A stretch of DNA of 64,000 nucleotides, taken from assembly GCF_008329965.1 (NCBI RefSeq), contig NZ_CP036150.1, positions 124,001 through 188,000 on the forward strand. The letters run 5' to 3'. The stretch comes from Oceanispirochaeta crateris. Lineage in GTDB: Bacteria > Spirochaetota > Spirochaetia > DSM-2461. Made by a program: the position numbers and the translations under genes. Shown here in pieces: positions 52,793 to 61,480 of this stretch (the first letter of the stretch is position 1; the number at the start of each line of letters is the position of its first letter). The notes beneath the pieces were generated by a model. That model had not been told where the DNA came from and did not search any database. It saw only the letters and a program-made list of their open reading frames with translations.

Positions 52793-54313
52793 CTAAACAG
52801 TTGCCTTTTCCATTATCTTCTCAGGTGTTGCATCCTGAATGTCAAATTCAGCGGTTTGAACACCCTCAGCGATAACATAAACTCTGTCACACATTCCTAA
52901 AATCTCAGGTAACTCTGAAGAAATGATGATTATACTCATGCCCTTAGCGACCAGATCATTGATGATTGTGTAAATTTCATATTTTGCACCCACATCAATA
53001 CCACGAGTTGGTTCATCTAAAATCAATATTTTGGGATTTGCAAATAACCACTTACTCACTTGAACTTTTTGCTGATTTCCACCGCTCAGGTTTTTAACCT
53101 GTTGCAAAACAGAAGGAGTCTTTATATCTAAATCGTTTACATATTTCTCAGCAAAAAAATTCTGAGTCAGGAAGTTGATAATTCCTATTTTGGATATCTT
53201 TTTAAGTGAAGAAATGGTTATATTCTGTCCGATTGTTTCTTCAAGGATTAATCCATCTTTTTTTCTATCTTCAGAAACATAGGCTATTCCATTTTCAATG
53301 GCTGCCTTAGGGGAATTCAGCTTGACAGCTTTCCCAAATACAATGGTCGAACCGGAAATTTTGTAATTCTTTGGATTTCCAAAAAGGCTATGGGCTAGCT
53401 CAGTTCTTCCTGCTCCCATCAACCCTGCAATTCCTACAACTTCACCTTTACGGACCTTGATATTTGAATTACTTACAATGTAACGGTTTAGACTAGGGTC
53501 AAATGCATTTAGGTGAACTGTTTCAAGCACAACCTCTCCCCCGGTATACTGAGGCCTTTTGGGAAAAATATCCTCAATATCACGGCCGACCATATTTTTG
53601 ATGATTGTCCGCTCGTTGATCTCATTTTTGGCCATCCTGGCTACTGTCTTACCATCCCGTAAAACAGTGAGAGAATCTGCGATGGCTTCGACTTCCTTTA
53701 GTTTATGTGAGATCATAATTGAAGTGATTCCCTGCTTCTTGAGATCCACAAGTAGTTTCAACAAATTATCACTATCGTCTTCATTTAACGCTGCAGTTGG
53801 TTCGTCTAAGATTAATAGTTTAACATTTTGGCTTAAGGCCTTGGCAATCTCTACCAATTGCTGTTTCCCTACACCAAGTAGGCCGACAAGGCTGTAAATA
53901 TCAACATCCAAGCCTACCATATCCAGATATTTTTTGGCTTCCTTTTTTGTTGAATCCCAATTCATGATTGATAAATTGTTGCGGATTTCATGTCCAACAA
54001 AGATGTTTTCATAGACACTGAGATTTGGAAAAAGCTCCAGTTCCTGATTGATAATGACAATGCCGTCAGAAACAGAATCTTTGATTCCGTGAAAATGTTT
54101 GATTTGGCCGTCAAAAATGATATCTCCATCGTAATCACCATAGGGATATATACCGCTTAGAACTTTCATTAATGTTGATTTTCCGGCTCCATTTTCACCA
54201 ACAATAAAATGAATCTCACCTTTTTCAACCACGATATTGACTTCATCCAGGGCCTTCACTCCCGGGAAGGATTTTGTGATCGATTTCATCCGTAACATTG
54301 TATTGTTTTCCAA
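52793..54313 (-). CDS. mmsA: Sugar ABC importer ATPase (MmsA/GguA type), two tandem ATPase domains
   Basis: A 506-residue ATPase with two domains. Domain 1: Walker A GENGAGKSTL, signature region LGVGKQQLVEIAKAL, Walker B LLILDEPTAAL. Domain 2: the modified Walker A GLMGAGRTEL, LSGGNQQKVQVSKWL, and ILILDEPTRGIDVGAK. This is the RbsA/XylG/MmsA pattern in which the second site is atypical. The start is TTG 54313 with AGAGGTG; ATG 54298 is possible. First gene of the importer operon, about 150 bases after the sensor lipoprotein gene. Confidence 0.92.
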   Translation of the reverse strand: MENNTMLRMKSITKSFPGVKALDEVNIVVEKGEIHFIVGENGAGKSTLMKVLSGIYPYGDYDGDIIFDGQIKHFHGIKDSVSDGIVIINQELELFPNLSVYENIFVGHEIRNNLSIMNWDSTKKEAKKYLDMVGLDVDIYSLVGLLGVGKQQLVEIAKALSQNVKLLILDEPTAALNEDDSDNLLKLLVDLKKQGITSIMISHKLKEVEAIADSLTVLRDGKTVARMAKNEINERTIIKNMVGRDIEDIFPKRPQYTGGEVVLETVHLNAFDPSLNRYIVSNSNIKVRKGEVVGIAGLMGAGRTELAHSLFGNPKNYKISGSTIVFGKAVKLNSPKAAIENGIAYVSEDRKKDGLILEETIGQNITISSLKKISKIGIINFLTQNFFAEKYVNDLDIKTPSVLQQVKNLSGGNQQKVQVSKWLFANPKILILDEPTRGIDVGAKYEIYTIINDLVAKGMSIIIISSELPEILGMCDRVYVIAEGVQTAEFDIQDATPEKIMEKATV

Positions 54314-54463
54314 GAAGCACCTCTGAACTTATTAACTTATAATCAAGTATTTTGATTTATGTTATTACGGTTTCTGAGAAGCAGATATAGGATTTTTATG
54401 CGAAGGATAGATCATTTTTGATATGAGTTGTTTTAGAGAAAAAGTTATAGCACAATCTTGTGG

Positions 54464-55495
54464 TTAGTTTTGTGCTGTAGCGTTCCGGTAGACATCTTCT
54501 TGAGAATGAAAACCGTCACCGATAACAGTCGAATCCAGTGTTTCTCTATAGACAGGGACAGGTGTTTCCACATAAAAAGGGATCTCCTTTCCGCTGTTAT
54601 TATCTATATACCTATCGGGTTCAGGGATTTCTTTTTTTGCCATGGATACAGCCAAACCCGCGGCCCTTGCGGCAAGTTGTTGTATCGGTTTGTATACAGT
54701 CATCAATTGAGTCCCCTCAACAATGCTCTGACAGGATACCAGGTCGGCATCCTGTCCAACGACAGCCACTTTTCCTGCCAACTGTCTTTCCGATAGGAGC
54801 CTGATAGCTGCCTGAGCGATGAGGTCATTGGCTGCCGAAATTGCCTGTATTTCTTCTGTTCGCTCTAGAACCTTGCCTATCTCCACAAGGGCTTCATCAT
54901 AGCTCCAATGTTCAAGCCAAATTTCATCAATTAAGTATACATCCCCCTTTGCAATTAAGGGGTCCAGAATCTCGTGGAGGCCATTGTTTACCTGAAAGCT
55001 GTTGTTGTCGTGAATTGAACCGTTGACTATCAAATAGTTGCCCACAGGGACCCGGGAGATCAGGGCCGACGAAAGGAGTCTACCCACTTCATGGTTGTCA
55101 AAAGAGACATATCCTGTGATGGGGACATCCATGATGGGTCTGTCGTAAGAAAGAACCGGAATCCCACGATCTATCGTCTTTTGAATAACTCCTCCGAGGA
55201 GGACCTTATCCTGGGGTATGACAACGAGTACATCGATGTCCTGCTTGAGCAGATATTGAATCTGAGGGATCTGATCCAGGGCATTTCCGGGAGACTTGGC
55301 GAATATAACCTCCGCTCCGAGCCCCCGGGCGGTATGCATAAATATCTTTATATCGCGGTCCCATCTCTCTAGTAAAAATGTCTCGGATGCAGCGGAAAAT
55401 CCAATTCGGATTGTTTCTTTTTCTGAATCCTTTTTAGCTGAGCAGGAGAGTAGGAAAATAACAGTCAAGAAAATTGCAGTCATTTTTTGCAGCAT
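54464..55495 (-). CDS. Periplasmic sugar-binding lipoprotein (sensor-associated)
   Basis: A 343-residue type-I sugar-binding protein anchored as a lipoprotein (lipobox FLLSC at residues ~14-18). The fold is seen in IRIGFSAASETFLLERWDRDIKIFMHTARGLGAEV, DIDVLVVIPQD, PVLSYDRPIMDVPITGYVSFDN and AVVGQDADLVS. It resembles xylose-binding proteins (XylF). It sits directly after the AraC-type response regulator (17-base gap), separate from the importer's own binding protein, so it probably presents sugar to the kinase or feeds the importer as a second receptor. AAGGGG precedes its ATG. Confidence 0.87.
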   Translation of the reverse strand: MLQKMTAIFLTVIFLLSCSAKKDSEKETIRIGFSAASETFLLERWDRDIKIFMHTARGLGAEVIFAKSPGNALDQIPQIQYLLKQDIDVLVVIPQDKVLLGGVIQKTIDRGIPVLSYDRPIMDVPITGYVSFDNHEVGRLLSSALISRVPVGNYLIVNGSIHDNNSFQVNNGLHEILDPLIAKGDVYLIDEIWLEHWSYDEALVEIGKVLERTEEIQAISAANDLIAQAAIRLLSERQLAGKVAVVGQDADLVSCQSIVEGTQLMTVYKPIQQLAARAAGLAVSMAKKEIPEPDRYIDNNSGKEIPFYVETPVPVYRETLDSTVIGDGFHSQEDVYRNATAQN

Positions 55496-55512
55496 GACGA
55501 ATTGCCCCTTTT

Positions 55513-56988
55513 TTAAAGATCAGATGGAGATATGCCCATTATTTTACGGAATATCCTGCTGAAGTAGTTTGGGTTCTGGTAGCCCACCATAAATGATGCC
55601 TCTTTGATGGAAATATTTTTATCCCTCAGCAGGAGGACAGCCTGATTCACTCTGTATCTGTTTAAGTAGTCAATAAATTTTGTATCCAGATGTTCTGTAA
55701 ACAAGCGACTCAAATAACTGCCTGTCACGGAACACTCTTCCGCAACAGTTGTTAGTTGCAGTTGATGATTATAGTTTCCCGCAATATAAGAAAGTGCCTT
55801 CTTCAATGGTTTCGGGTAAGTTTGGCTTTTTTGTAGATCTAGGAGATTGAAGAGTTCTGTCATGGCCGAGGCCGCCCATAGCTCCCACTCTTCCATGGAC
55901 TTGAGGGGCATGATCTCCTCGGCGGGATCAATGTTAAAATTACTCCTGATTAGTAGATGATTTTCAATTTCATGAAGGATCAGGGTAAAAAGCGCAACCA
56001 TTTTTCCTTTGGCTACATTAAACTCATCCTGTTTGAACTTGGATACCCAGAAATTCTCAAACAGCTCTTCACCCTTTGTTCTATCATTTGTAAGAATCCC
56101 TTTCAGAACAGAAAATATCATCCTCTGTTCTTTGTTTCTCCTCTCTTCATTCTCTTTGGGATCGGAAAAGGGTAGGAATGCCTCAGAAACAGATTTTGTG
56201 ATTTCAGAAAAATGATAAGACCCTCCCAGCCCAAAGACTAAATTCACTTTATGCACTTCATTGGTCATCTGTCTCAATTGTTTCTCAAGGTCTTTTATCT
56301 CCCTTTCTTCAGGGAAAAAGAGGATCAATTTATCCCCCAGTTCTGTGGAGAAACAATTGTATTTGTAATGAATTTTTTGGACTAGAGATCCAAATATTTC
56401 TCTTCTTATTTCCTCCGAAACCGATGAAATCCCACCTATGAGACAGATGGCCGCTTTCTCACAATTTATGGAAGAGAGATGGCAGAAATCGTTCCATGAA
56501 TCAACATCCGGATTTTTCCAAATAAGACTTGTTAGAAACTTATTCAATTTTTCATTCTGGGTTCTTTTGAGAAACTGTTCTTCCTCTAGTAGTGTTTCAT
56601 TTTCCTTTTTTCTCTTGTCCAGATCTTCTTTTACCAAGCCCAGCACTTCGAGAATCTTGTTTTTGGATACAGGCTTAACAAGGTAATTGAATACTCCCAG
56701 TTGAATCGCCTTCTGGGCAATATCAAAGCGTTCATAGGCCGTAGCCAGAATAAAAATAATATGGGGGAATAGAGGCTGAATTTGACGAATTGTCTCTATG
56801 CCGTCTATCCCCGGCATTTGTATATCCATAAATACCACATCGGGATTTTTATCCTTAATTTCTTTTAAGGCCTCTGTCCCTGTTCTGGCTTTGCCGCAGA
56901 GTAGAAAGTCATGGGCATATTTCTTTAAGATAAAACTAAAGCTGTCCAATACGGGTTCTTCATCATCAACAATCATAACTCGATACAT
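55513..56988 (-). CDS. Response regulator with AraC-type DNA-binding domain (YesN-like)
   Basis: A 491-residue cytoplasmic regulator. Receiver domain 1-120 has the acidic pair DDEE and phospho-acceptor in VVFMDIQMPGIDG, with KPVSKNKI after. A central ~250-residue helical region follows, then the AraC double helix-turn-helix: KALSYIAGNYNHQLQLTTVAEECSVTGSYLSRLFTEHLDTKFIDYLNRYRV and MVGYQNPNYFSRIFRKIMG. Cognate kinase is the next gene, which ends 16 bases inside this frame. Likely activates the downstream importer operon in response to sugar. AGAGGTG precedes its ATG. Confidence 0.92.
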   Translation of the reverse strand: MYRVMIVDDEEPVLDSFSFILKKYAHDFLLCGKARTGTEALKEIKDKNPDVVFMDIQMPGIDGIETIRQIQPLFPHIIFILATAYERFDIAQKAIQLGVFNYLVKPVSKNKILEVLGLVKEDLDKRKKENETLLEEEQFLKRTQNEKLNKFLTSLIWKNPDVDSWNDFCHLSSINCEKAAICLIGGISSVSEEIRREIFGSLVQKIHYKYNCFSTELGDKLILFFPEEREIKDLEKQLRQMTNEVHKVNLVFGLGGSYHFSEITKSVSEAFLPFSDPKENEERRNKEQRMIFSVLKGILTNDRTKGEELFENFWVSKFKQDEFNVAKGKMVALFTLILHEIENHLLIRSNFNIDPAEEIMPLKSMEEWELWAASAMTELFNLLDLQKSQTYPKPLKKALSYIAGNYNHQLQLTTVAEECSVTGSYLSRLFTEHLDTKFIDYLNRYRVNQAVLLLRDKNISIKEASFMVGYQNPNYFSRIFRKIMGISPSDL

Positions 56989-58478
56989 GGTTTCACCTCT
57001 GTATTAATATTGATGATGATATCTGTTCCTCTACCAATTTCGCTATGAATTTCCACCACATCTTTCTCATCAGGGTAGAAAAAATAACAGCGTTGAATAA
57101 CATTTTCTAATCCCATGACTTTGGAACTGAGTTGATAGTCATGGGTATGGGGTGTCAAAAGGGCCTTGACTGTTTTTGGGGGAATTCCGATTCCATCATC
57201 TTTCACGGATATCTGTAAAAGAGGGTGATTGTATTCTATGGAAACTGAAATGGTGCCAATTCCCTCTTTGCTTTTAAAAGCATGCAAGACAGAGTTTTCT
57301 ACAATGGGTTGCAGCACCATGGCTGGGCAAGAGAAGTCATCGAGTAGTTCCTCATTGATGTTCAACTCCAAATGGAGGGTTTTGGGAAACCGAATCCTCA
57401 AGATATTGAAATAGGACCTTAACCCTTCGTATTCGTGGCGCAGGGGAACAAAGAATTTCTTCTCTCTGATATTATAACGGAAAAGGGCTGCAAGATTTTC
57501 CATGAAGTCCGCTGTTTTCTCCGCTTCTTCTACAATGGCGAGCTGAACACCAGTGTTAATGGTATTGAAAAGAAAATGGGGATTCATTTGGGCCTGCATA
57601 GTGTAGAGCTCCATTCTCTTGAGAAGCTGCTCCATATTGAGGTTCCGCACTCTCTCTGCCATCATTTGCTGCTCAATATCCTTTTGTTTTTTCAATTCAT
57701 TTATGTAATGGCTGATGCTGTTTTTCATTTCATTAAAGGCTGATGCAACATGATTGATCTCATCAACCGAGTCAAATTGGATGTCCTCCATGTCAAAATC
57801 TCCTGCCGAGATTTTCCCTGCCATCAGAGAGAGCTGATGAATGGGGTAGGAGATGGTGTTCACATTTTTCATGAGCAGTGAGAAAGAAAATGCCAGAATT
57901 AACACTATGAGAATGAGGCTATACATTTGAATGGCCCGGAACAATTCAAGGAAACTCCTGTATTCTCCCAATTGACTTCTAAAACCCTTCAGGCTTACTT
58001 CGTTGATTTTATCGGTTATATAATTGTATAGGATGAACAGATCTTCAAAACCCTGGGTGTATCCGGGAACATTCCTTCCCCGTTTCATTTCGATCACCTG
58101 ATTCATTTGAATCAGGTAGGAGTCAATGAGGTAGTAGATCTCTCTTTTGAGTAATTCAGATTCATCATCGATGATGATTCTTTTGTCGGGAAGGATATCC
58201 TTGATTGTTTCTGCAGTATAAAGGAGCTGAGCCAGGGAGGAGGACGAGTAAAAGCCAAGATAGCTTTCGATTGGTTCCTGTATTCCATCCAATTGTTCTT
58301 GAAGAACATGAAGGGATTGTTCGTCTTCAAAACGTTTGTCGGCAATATCCTGCAGAGAGAGGGATAAAATGAGGATGATGCCGAAGGAGACCATTGTAAA
58401 TGACATGGAGAATATTGAGTAATAGAACAATTTTGCCCGAAGAGAATTGCTTATGCGGAACCTGTTCTTCTGATTCAT
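56973..58478 (-). CDS. Sensor histidine kinase, LytS/YesM-type (HPK-7-like)
   Basis: A 501-residue membrane kinase: helix at about 14-40, an extracytoplasmic segment of about 135 residues, a second helix (SLILIVLILAFSFSLLM), HAMP (about 205-260), coiled coil, then the His_kinase domain with phospho-acceptor in QAQMNPHFLFNTINTG and a GHKL ATPase (QPIVENSVLHAF, VKDDGIGIP, GLENVIQRC). This is the YesM pattern, which always works with AraC-type regulators. It overlaps the binding-protein gene upstream (ATGA) and the regulator downstream, so sensing, transduction and output are one unit. Confidence 0.92.
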   Translation of the reverse strand: MNQKNRFRISNSLRAKLFYYSIFSMSFTMVSFGIILILSLSLQDIADKRFEDEQSLHVLQEQLDGIQEPIESYLGFYSSSSLAQLLYTAETIKDILPDKRIIIDDESELLKREIYYLIDSYLIQMNQVIEMKRGRNVPGYTQGFEDLFILYNYITDKINEVSLKGFRSQLGEYRSFLELFRAIQMYSLILIVLILAFSFSLLMKNVNTISYPIHQLSLMAGKISAGDFDMEDIQFDSVDEINHVASAFNEMKNSISHYINELKKQKDIEQQMMAERVRNLNMEQLLKRMELYTMQAQMNPHFLFNTINTGVQLAIVEEAEKTADFMENLAALFRYNIREKKFFVPLRHEYEGLRSYFNILRIRFPKTLHLELNINEELLDDFSCPAMVLQPIVENSVLHAFKSKEGIGTISVSIEYNHPLLQISVKDDGIGIPPKTVKALLTPHTHDYQLSSKVMGLENVIQRCYFFYPDEKDVVEIHSEIGRGTDIIININTEVKPCIEL

Positions 58479-59434
58479 TTCTCTTTATCACCCCCTGTAA
58501 TGATGCTGATCCCCGTATCAACATAGGCAGAGGTATACCCATTGGTGCTAATATCCAGTAAGGATAAAACAGAACTGAATCCTATGAGAAAGGGATCTCG
58601 CACAATCGTTCCCAGGACCAGCCCTTTATTAATGTATTCTTTGATCCGTTCATCATCGCCGAATCCAATGACCTGGATCTCTCCTACGAGGTTCATGTCT
58701 ACAATTGCCTGAACTGTTACAAGAGTATCATTGGGATCGGTCAGGACTATGACATCAACTGGTTTCTCCTGCCTGATCAGCCTGTAGGTGAGACCTTCCG
58801 CATCTAGAGGATTTAAAGTTGTATATTCGTTCTGGATGTTGGCTACACGATAGCCTAGGGTTGATCTTAATCCTAATTCCAGCAAATTCGCCTTTGTCAT
58901 TAGTCCTGGATTCTTTTCACTGTAGACAACCGCCAGGTTGATCTCCTCTTTCCTGGATTTAAGCGCCAGTTTGCCAATGGCCTTTCCTGAATCAAAGTTA
59001 TTTGTACCAATGAAAATTGTTTTTTCGTCTCGGACTATTTCATTTTCTATTTGAATTATAGGAATGCCTGCATCAGAGATTGCCGCAAGATTGGCCAGAG
59101 TATTGGAATCTTCCTTGTAAGCATATACTCCTATACCATCCAATCCGGAGAAGGGGACCATTTTAAGACTCAAGGGGTCTGTATCTATTTCATGAAATGA
59201 AATGGAGCAATCCATAGACAAGGAAGCGTTTAAAGCTCCCTCTTTCAATTGTTTGAAAAAGGTATAGTCTGAAGCTGGAAGAAAAAAGGCGTAGTGATAT
59301 GTTTTTTCCTCGAGGTCTGTAGAATTGTCTCTAAAGAAAAAAGGACTTTTCAGCATTGTATATAAAGAAAGGATGAGAACGACAATGAATATAGAGGCAA
59401 ATATGTATGGTGCAAATTTCAAAAGTCGATTCAC
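58475..59434 (-). CDS. Membrane-anchored periplasmic sugar-binding protein linked to the kinase
   Basis: A 319-residue protein with an uncleaved-looking N-terminal helix (FAPYIFASIFIVVLILSLYTML) and a type-I sugar-binding fold: YHYAFFLPASDYTFFKQLKEGA, VYAYKEDSNTLANLAAISDAGIPIIQIEN and KPVDVIVLTDPNDTLVTVQAIVDMNLVGEIQVIGFGDD. The GTG start at 59434 has no good ribosome site. It overlaps the YesM-type kinase by four bases and is therefore probably its ligand-binding partner in the periplasm, in the manner of ChvE-VirA or the binding-protein-kinase pairs of Firmicutes. First gene of the cluster. Confidence 0.88.
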   Translation of the reverse strand: MNRLLKFAPYIFASIFIVVLILSLYTMLKSPFFFRDNSTDLEEKTYHYAFFLPASDYTFFKQLKEGALNASLSMDCSISFHEIDTDPLSLKMVPFSGLDGIGVYAYKEDSNTLANLAAISDAGIPIIQIENEIVRDEKTIFIGTNNFDSGKAIGKLALKSRKEEINLAVVYSEKNPGLMTKANLLELGLRSTLGYRVANIQNEYTTLNPLDAEGLTYRLIRQEKPVDVIVLTDPNDTLVTVQAIVDMNLVGEIQVIGFGDDERIKEYINKGLVLGTIVRDPFLIGFSSVLSLLDISTNGYTSAYVDTGISIITGGDKEK

Positions 59435-59543
59435 ATCACAATTTTATGGTCATATATTCAAATTGTAAAGAAATCATTTTTTAAGGTTTTCACTCTTGAG
59501 TTGCCTTACTTCTTTCACTTCCTCCATGGAAAATAAGCATTGG

Positions 59544-59621
59544 TACTGAGGGATGAGGAGGGTGTTAAAGGTTTTAGTCTTAAAAGGATGCTTGTCTTCC
59601 TTACTCGTCCTCTGGTATTAT
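59544..59621 (+). promoter_or_regulatory. Promoter region or structured leader of the ECF S-component gene
   Basis: TACTGAGGGATGAG (59544-59557) can pair with CTCGTCCTCTGGTA (59604-59617) at 13 of 14 positions counting G-U pairs, enclosing a 46-base loop. The same stretch holds a promoter-like TTGTCT (59592-59597), 18 bases, TATTAT (59616-59621); if used, the hairpin's 5' arm would not be transcribed. Either a riboswitch-like leader or a promoter. No TPP or riboflavin element recognised. Confidence 0.3.
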
Positions 59622-59670
59622 TTGTTTATATATTCGGGTACGTCATCTTCATCAGTTACTGGGAGACATC

Positions 59671-60219
59671 ATGGATCATAAAATGAAATCATCAAAGCAG
59701 AATCTGGCTTTTCGCATTGCCGCTGTTGCCGTTCTCACAGCTGTGACCACTGTTTGTACTCTTATCGTCCGAGTTCCTGTGACACCCACCAAGGGGTATA
59801 TCAACCTGGCCGATGTCGCCATTTTTTTTACGGCTCTAACCTTTGGGCCTTTTACTGCACTGGCATCCGGCGGTCTGGGAACGGCTCTAGCCGATATAAT
59901 GGGCGGATATGCTCAATGGGCTCCCATTACCTTCTTTGCCCACGGTGTTCAAGGGCTTTTAATCGGCCTAATTTTTAAGGCGACAGATGTAGAAAAGAAA
60001 GCCTCTATGATCTTAGCCTTGATCCTCGCCTTTCTGGCAGGAACTATTTTTATGGCTGGTACCTATTTTATGACCGCTGGCATGATGTATGGCTTTGCTG
60101 CCGCAGCAACCGAAATCCCAGGCAATATTCTGCAGAATGCCGCTGGTGTCATCATAGGTTTTCCCCTTTATTTGGCAGTCAAAAAAGCCTATCCTCCCAT
60201 TGCAGGTTTTCGCTGGTAA
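59671..60219 (+). CDS. ECF transporter S component (PF07155-like vitamin-type substrate binder)
   Basis: A 182-residue, six-helix membrane protein: LAFRIAAVAVLTAVTTVCTLIVRVPVTPTKGYINLADVAIFFTALTFGPFTAL, ASGGLGTALADIMGGYAQWAPITFFAHGVQGLLIG. The N-terminal Ala-rich helix and the AxxxA pattern are those needed to dock on EcfT. It belongs to the riboflavin/hydroxymethylpyrimidine-type group (DUF1393-like); the ligand is not certain. It stands alone, so it must use a shared motor; the complete EcfAA'-EcfT set at 47660-49922 is the obvious one. GGGAG precedes its ATG. Confidence 0.85.
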   Translation: MDHKMKSSKQNLAFRIAAVAVLTAVTTVCTLIVRVPVTPTKGYINLADVAIFFTALTFGPFTALASGGLGTALADIMGGYAQWAPITFFAHGVQGLLIGLIFKATDVEKKASMILALILAFLAGTIFMAGTYFMTAGMMYGFAAAATEIPGNILQNAAGVIIGFPLYLAVKKAYPPIAGFRW

Positions 60220-60467
60220 ATTAAAAAAATCTTTTGATTTTTTTCTCCATATTCAAGGACCTTCCATTTTCTTCCCAGACTTGAATTCCCACTCAATTAT
60301 CCTCATTACATCCTCGTCATTGGATCTCCGTAGCAAGAGGGATTCAATCATGAGGAATTTCCAATTTCAGAAGAGGCTACATCGAAGAATTCTAGTTTTC
60401 TCAAGGAGGGCGTTTCCCCTTTGTTTCAAATATTTCTAATATCAGTATAAATCTCTTATTGTTTATC

Positions 60468-60500
60468 TTGACTTATGCACATAAGTGCATTAACTTTAAT
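60468..60500 (+). promoter_or_regulatory. Promoter of the second DUF134 locus with ATGCAC-ATAA-GTGCAT operator
   Basis: TTGACT (60468-60473), then the inverted repeat ATGCAC-ATAA-GTGCAT (60475-60490) in the spacer, then TAACTT or TTTAAT (60491-60500) as -10. It can be read as octamers ATGCACAT and AAGTGCAT, the second with one mismatch to ATGTGCAT. These octamers form the palindrome at 8270-8285 in front of the other NifX/DUF134 locus. Confidence 0.65.
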
Positions 60501-60513
60501 TTAAGGATAGTTT

Positions 60514-60969
60514 ATGTCACGACCAAAAAAAGAACGTGTTGTTTACCAGCCGCCGTTGCATGCAGATTTTAAACCCCTGGGGATACAAAGGCAGAAGCTG
60601 GAGTCTCTTCCTCTGGGACTGGATGAGTTTGAAGCCATAAGATTGGCCGATTATCTGGGTTTAGAGCATTCTGAGGCTGCTGCGGAGATGGAAATTTCCC
60701 GTTCGACTTTTACTAGGCTGATTGAAAAAGCCAGGCGAAAGATTGCCAAATTTCTTGTGGAAGGAAAACATCTTCATATAGAAGGTGGGAACATTCATTT
60801 CCGAGGGAACTTGATACGTTGTCATGATTGTGGCCATATGTTCAATATTGGTTTTGACTTAGATATTGGCAGTTGTCCAACCTGCGGATCTGGAAATTTG
60901 ATAGATCTTGCCGGGGGATTCGGTCATGGAAACTGCTGTCGTGGACATGGACATCAAGGCAGGAGGTAA
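60514..60969 (+). CDS. DUF134-family DNA-binding protein with C-terminal zinc ribbon, second copy
   Basis: A 151-residue regulator. The N-terminal DUF134 domain (about 1-95) reads MSRPKKERVVYQPP, then LGLDEFEAIRLADYLGLEHSEAAAEMEISRSTFTRLIEKARRKIAKFL. The C-terminus adds a zinc ribbon, CHDCGHMFNIGFDLDIGSCPTCGSG, and a Gly/His/Cys tail. Such longer forms are common in Orp/MinD clusters. AAGGAT precedes its ATG. The palindrome in its promoter suggests autorepression and cross-talk with the locus at 8270. First gene of the cluster up to 63853. Confidence 0.9.
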   Translation: MSRPKKERVVYQPPLHADFKPLGIQRQKLESLPLGLDEFEAIRLADYLGLEHSEAAAEMEISRSTFTRLIEKARRKIAKFLVEGKHLHIEGGNIHFRGNLIRCHDCGHMFNIGFDLDIGSCPTCGSGNLIDLAGGFGHGNCCRGHGHQGRR

Positions 60970-60973
60970 CATT

Positions 60974-61321
60974 ATGCCAAAAGGTGATAGAAGAGGTCCT
61001 AATGGAATGGGTCCAATGACTGGACGAGGTGCCGGGTTCTGTAATGGTTCGAGTACTCCAGGTTTTATAAATTCAGGATTTGCCGGTGGATACGGTTTGG
61101 GCCGAGGAGCCGGAAGAGGTCGTGGTTTTGACAGATCTTACGGTGTGGGTTTTGGCCGTGGAATGGGGCGCGGCCTTGGGATGGGCTATCAAGCTTATTC
61201 TGCAGCGCCGGAATATTTAAAAGACAATGAAAAGGGTTATTTAGAGAATGAGGTGTCTTATTTGAAAGACCAGCTCAAAACCCTGGAAAACAGGCTTTCT
61301 GAAATAAAAGAGGAAGAATAG
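60974..61321 (+). CDS. DUF5320-like Gly/Arg-rich small protein
   Basis: A 115-residue protein starting MPKGDRRGPNGMGPMTGRGAGFC, the invariant beginning of the DUF5320 group. A Gly/Arg-rich middle with many GRG repeats is followed by a coiled-coil helix at the C-terminus (LENEVSYLKDQLKTLENRLSEIKEEE). Such proteins sit beside NifX/MinD genes in anaerobes and have no known function. The ATG at 60974 has a near-perfect AGGAGGT; the frame upstream to 60908 lies in the DUF134 gene. A terminator follows, which probably limits read-through to the ATPase genes. Confidence 0.85.
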   Translation: MPKGDRRGPNGMGPMTGRGAGFCNGSSTPGFINSGFAGGYGLGRGAGRGRGFDRSYGVGFGRGMGRGLGMGYQAYSAAPEYLKDNEKGYLENEVSYLKDQLKTLENRLSEIKEEE

Positions 61322-61326
61322 TTTTT

Positions 61327-61352
61327 AAGGGCGATTTCCAGTCGCCCTTTTA
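61327..61352 (+). terminator. Terminator between the DUF134 pair and the ATPase genes
   Basis: An eight-base stem AAGGGCGA / TCGCCCTT with loop TTTCCAG is followed by TTTAT. The short T run and the downstream cotranscribed cluster suggest partial termination. Bases 61353-61480 hold no gene. Confidence 0.65.
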
Positions 61353-61480
61353 TGACCTTCACTTAGAAGGTCCGTTTCTTCCCATGAAAATGATGTTTAT
61401 AACGAATATGGTCTCCCTTGAGACTAAAGCAGAAATCCAGATGATCAGACTGGAAATATAGATGGAAATAGGGTTATTTA

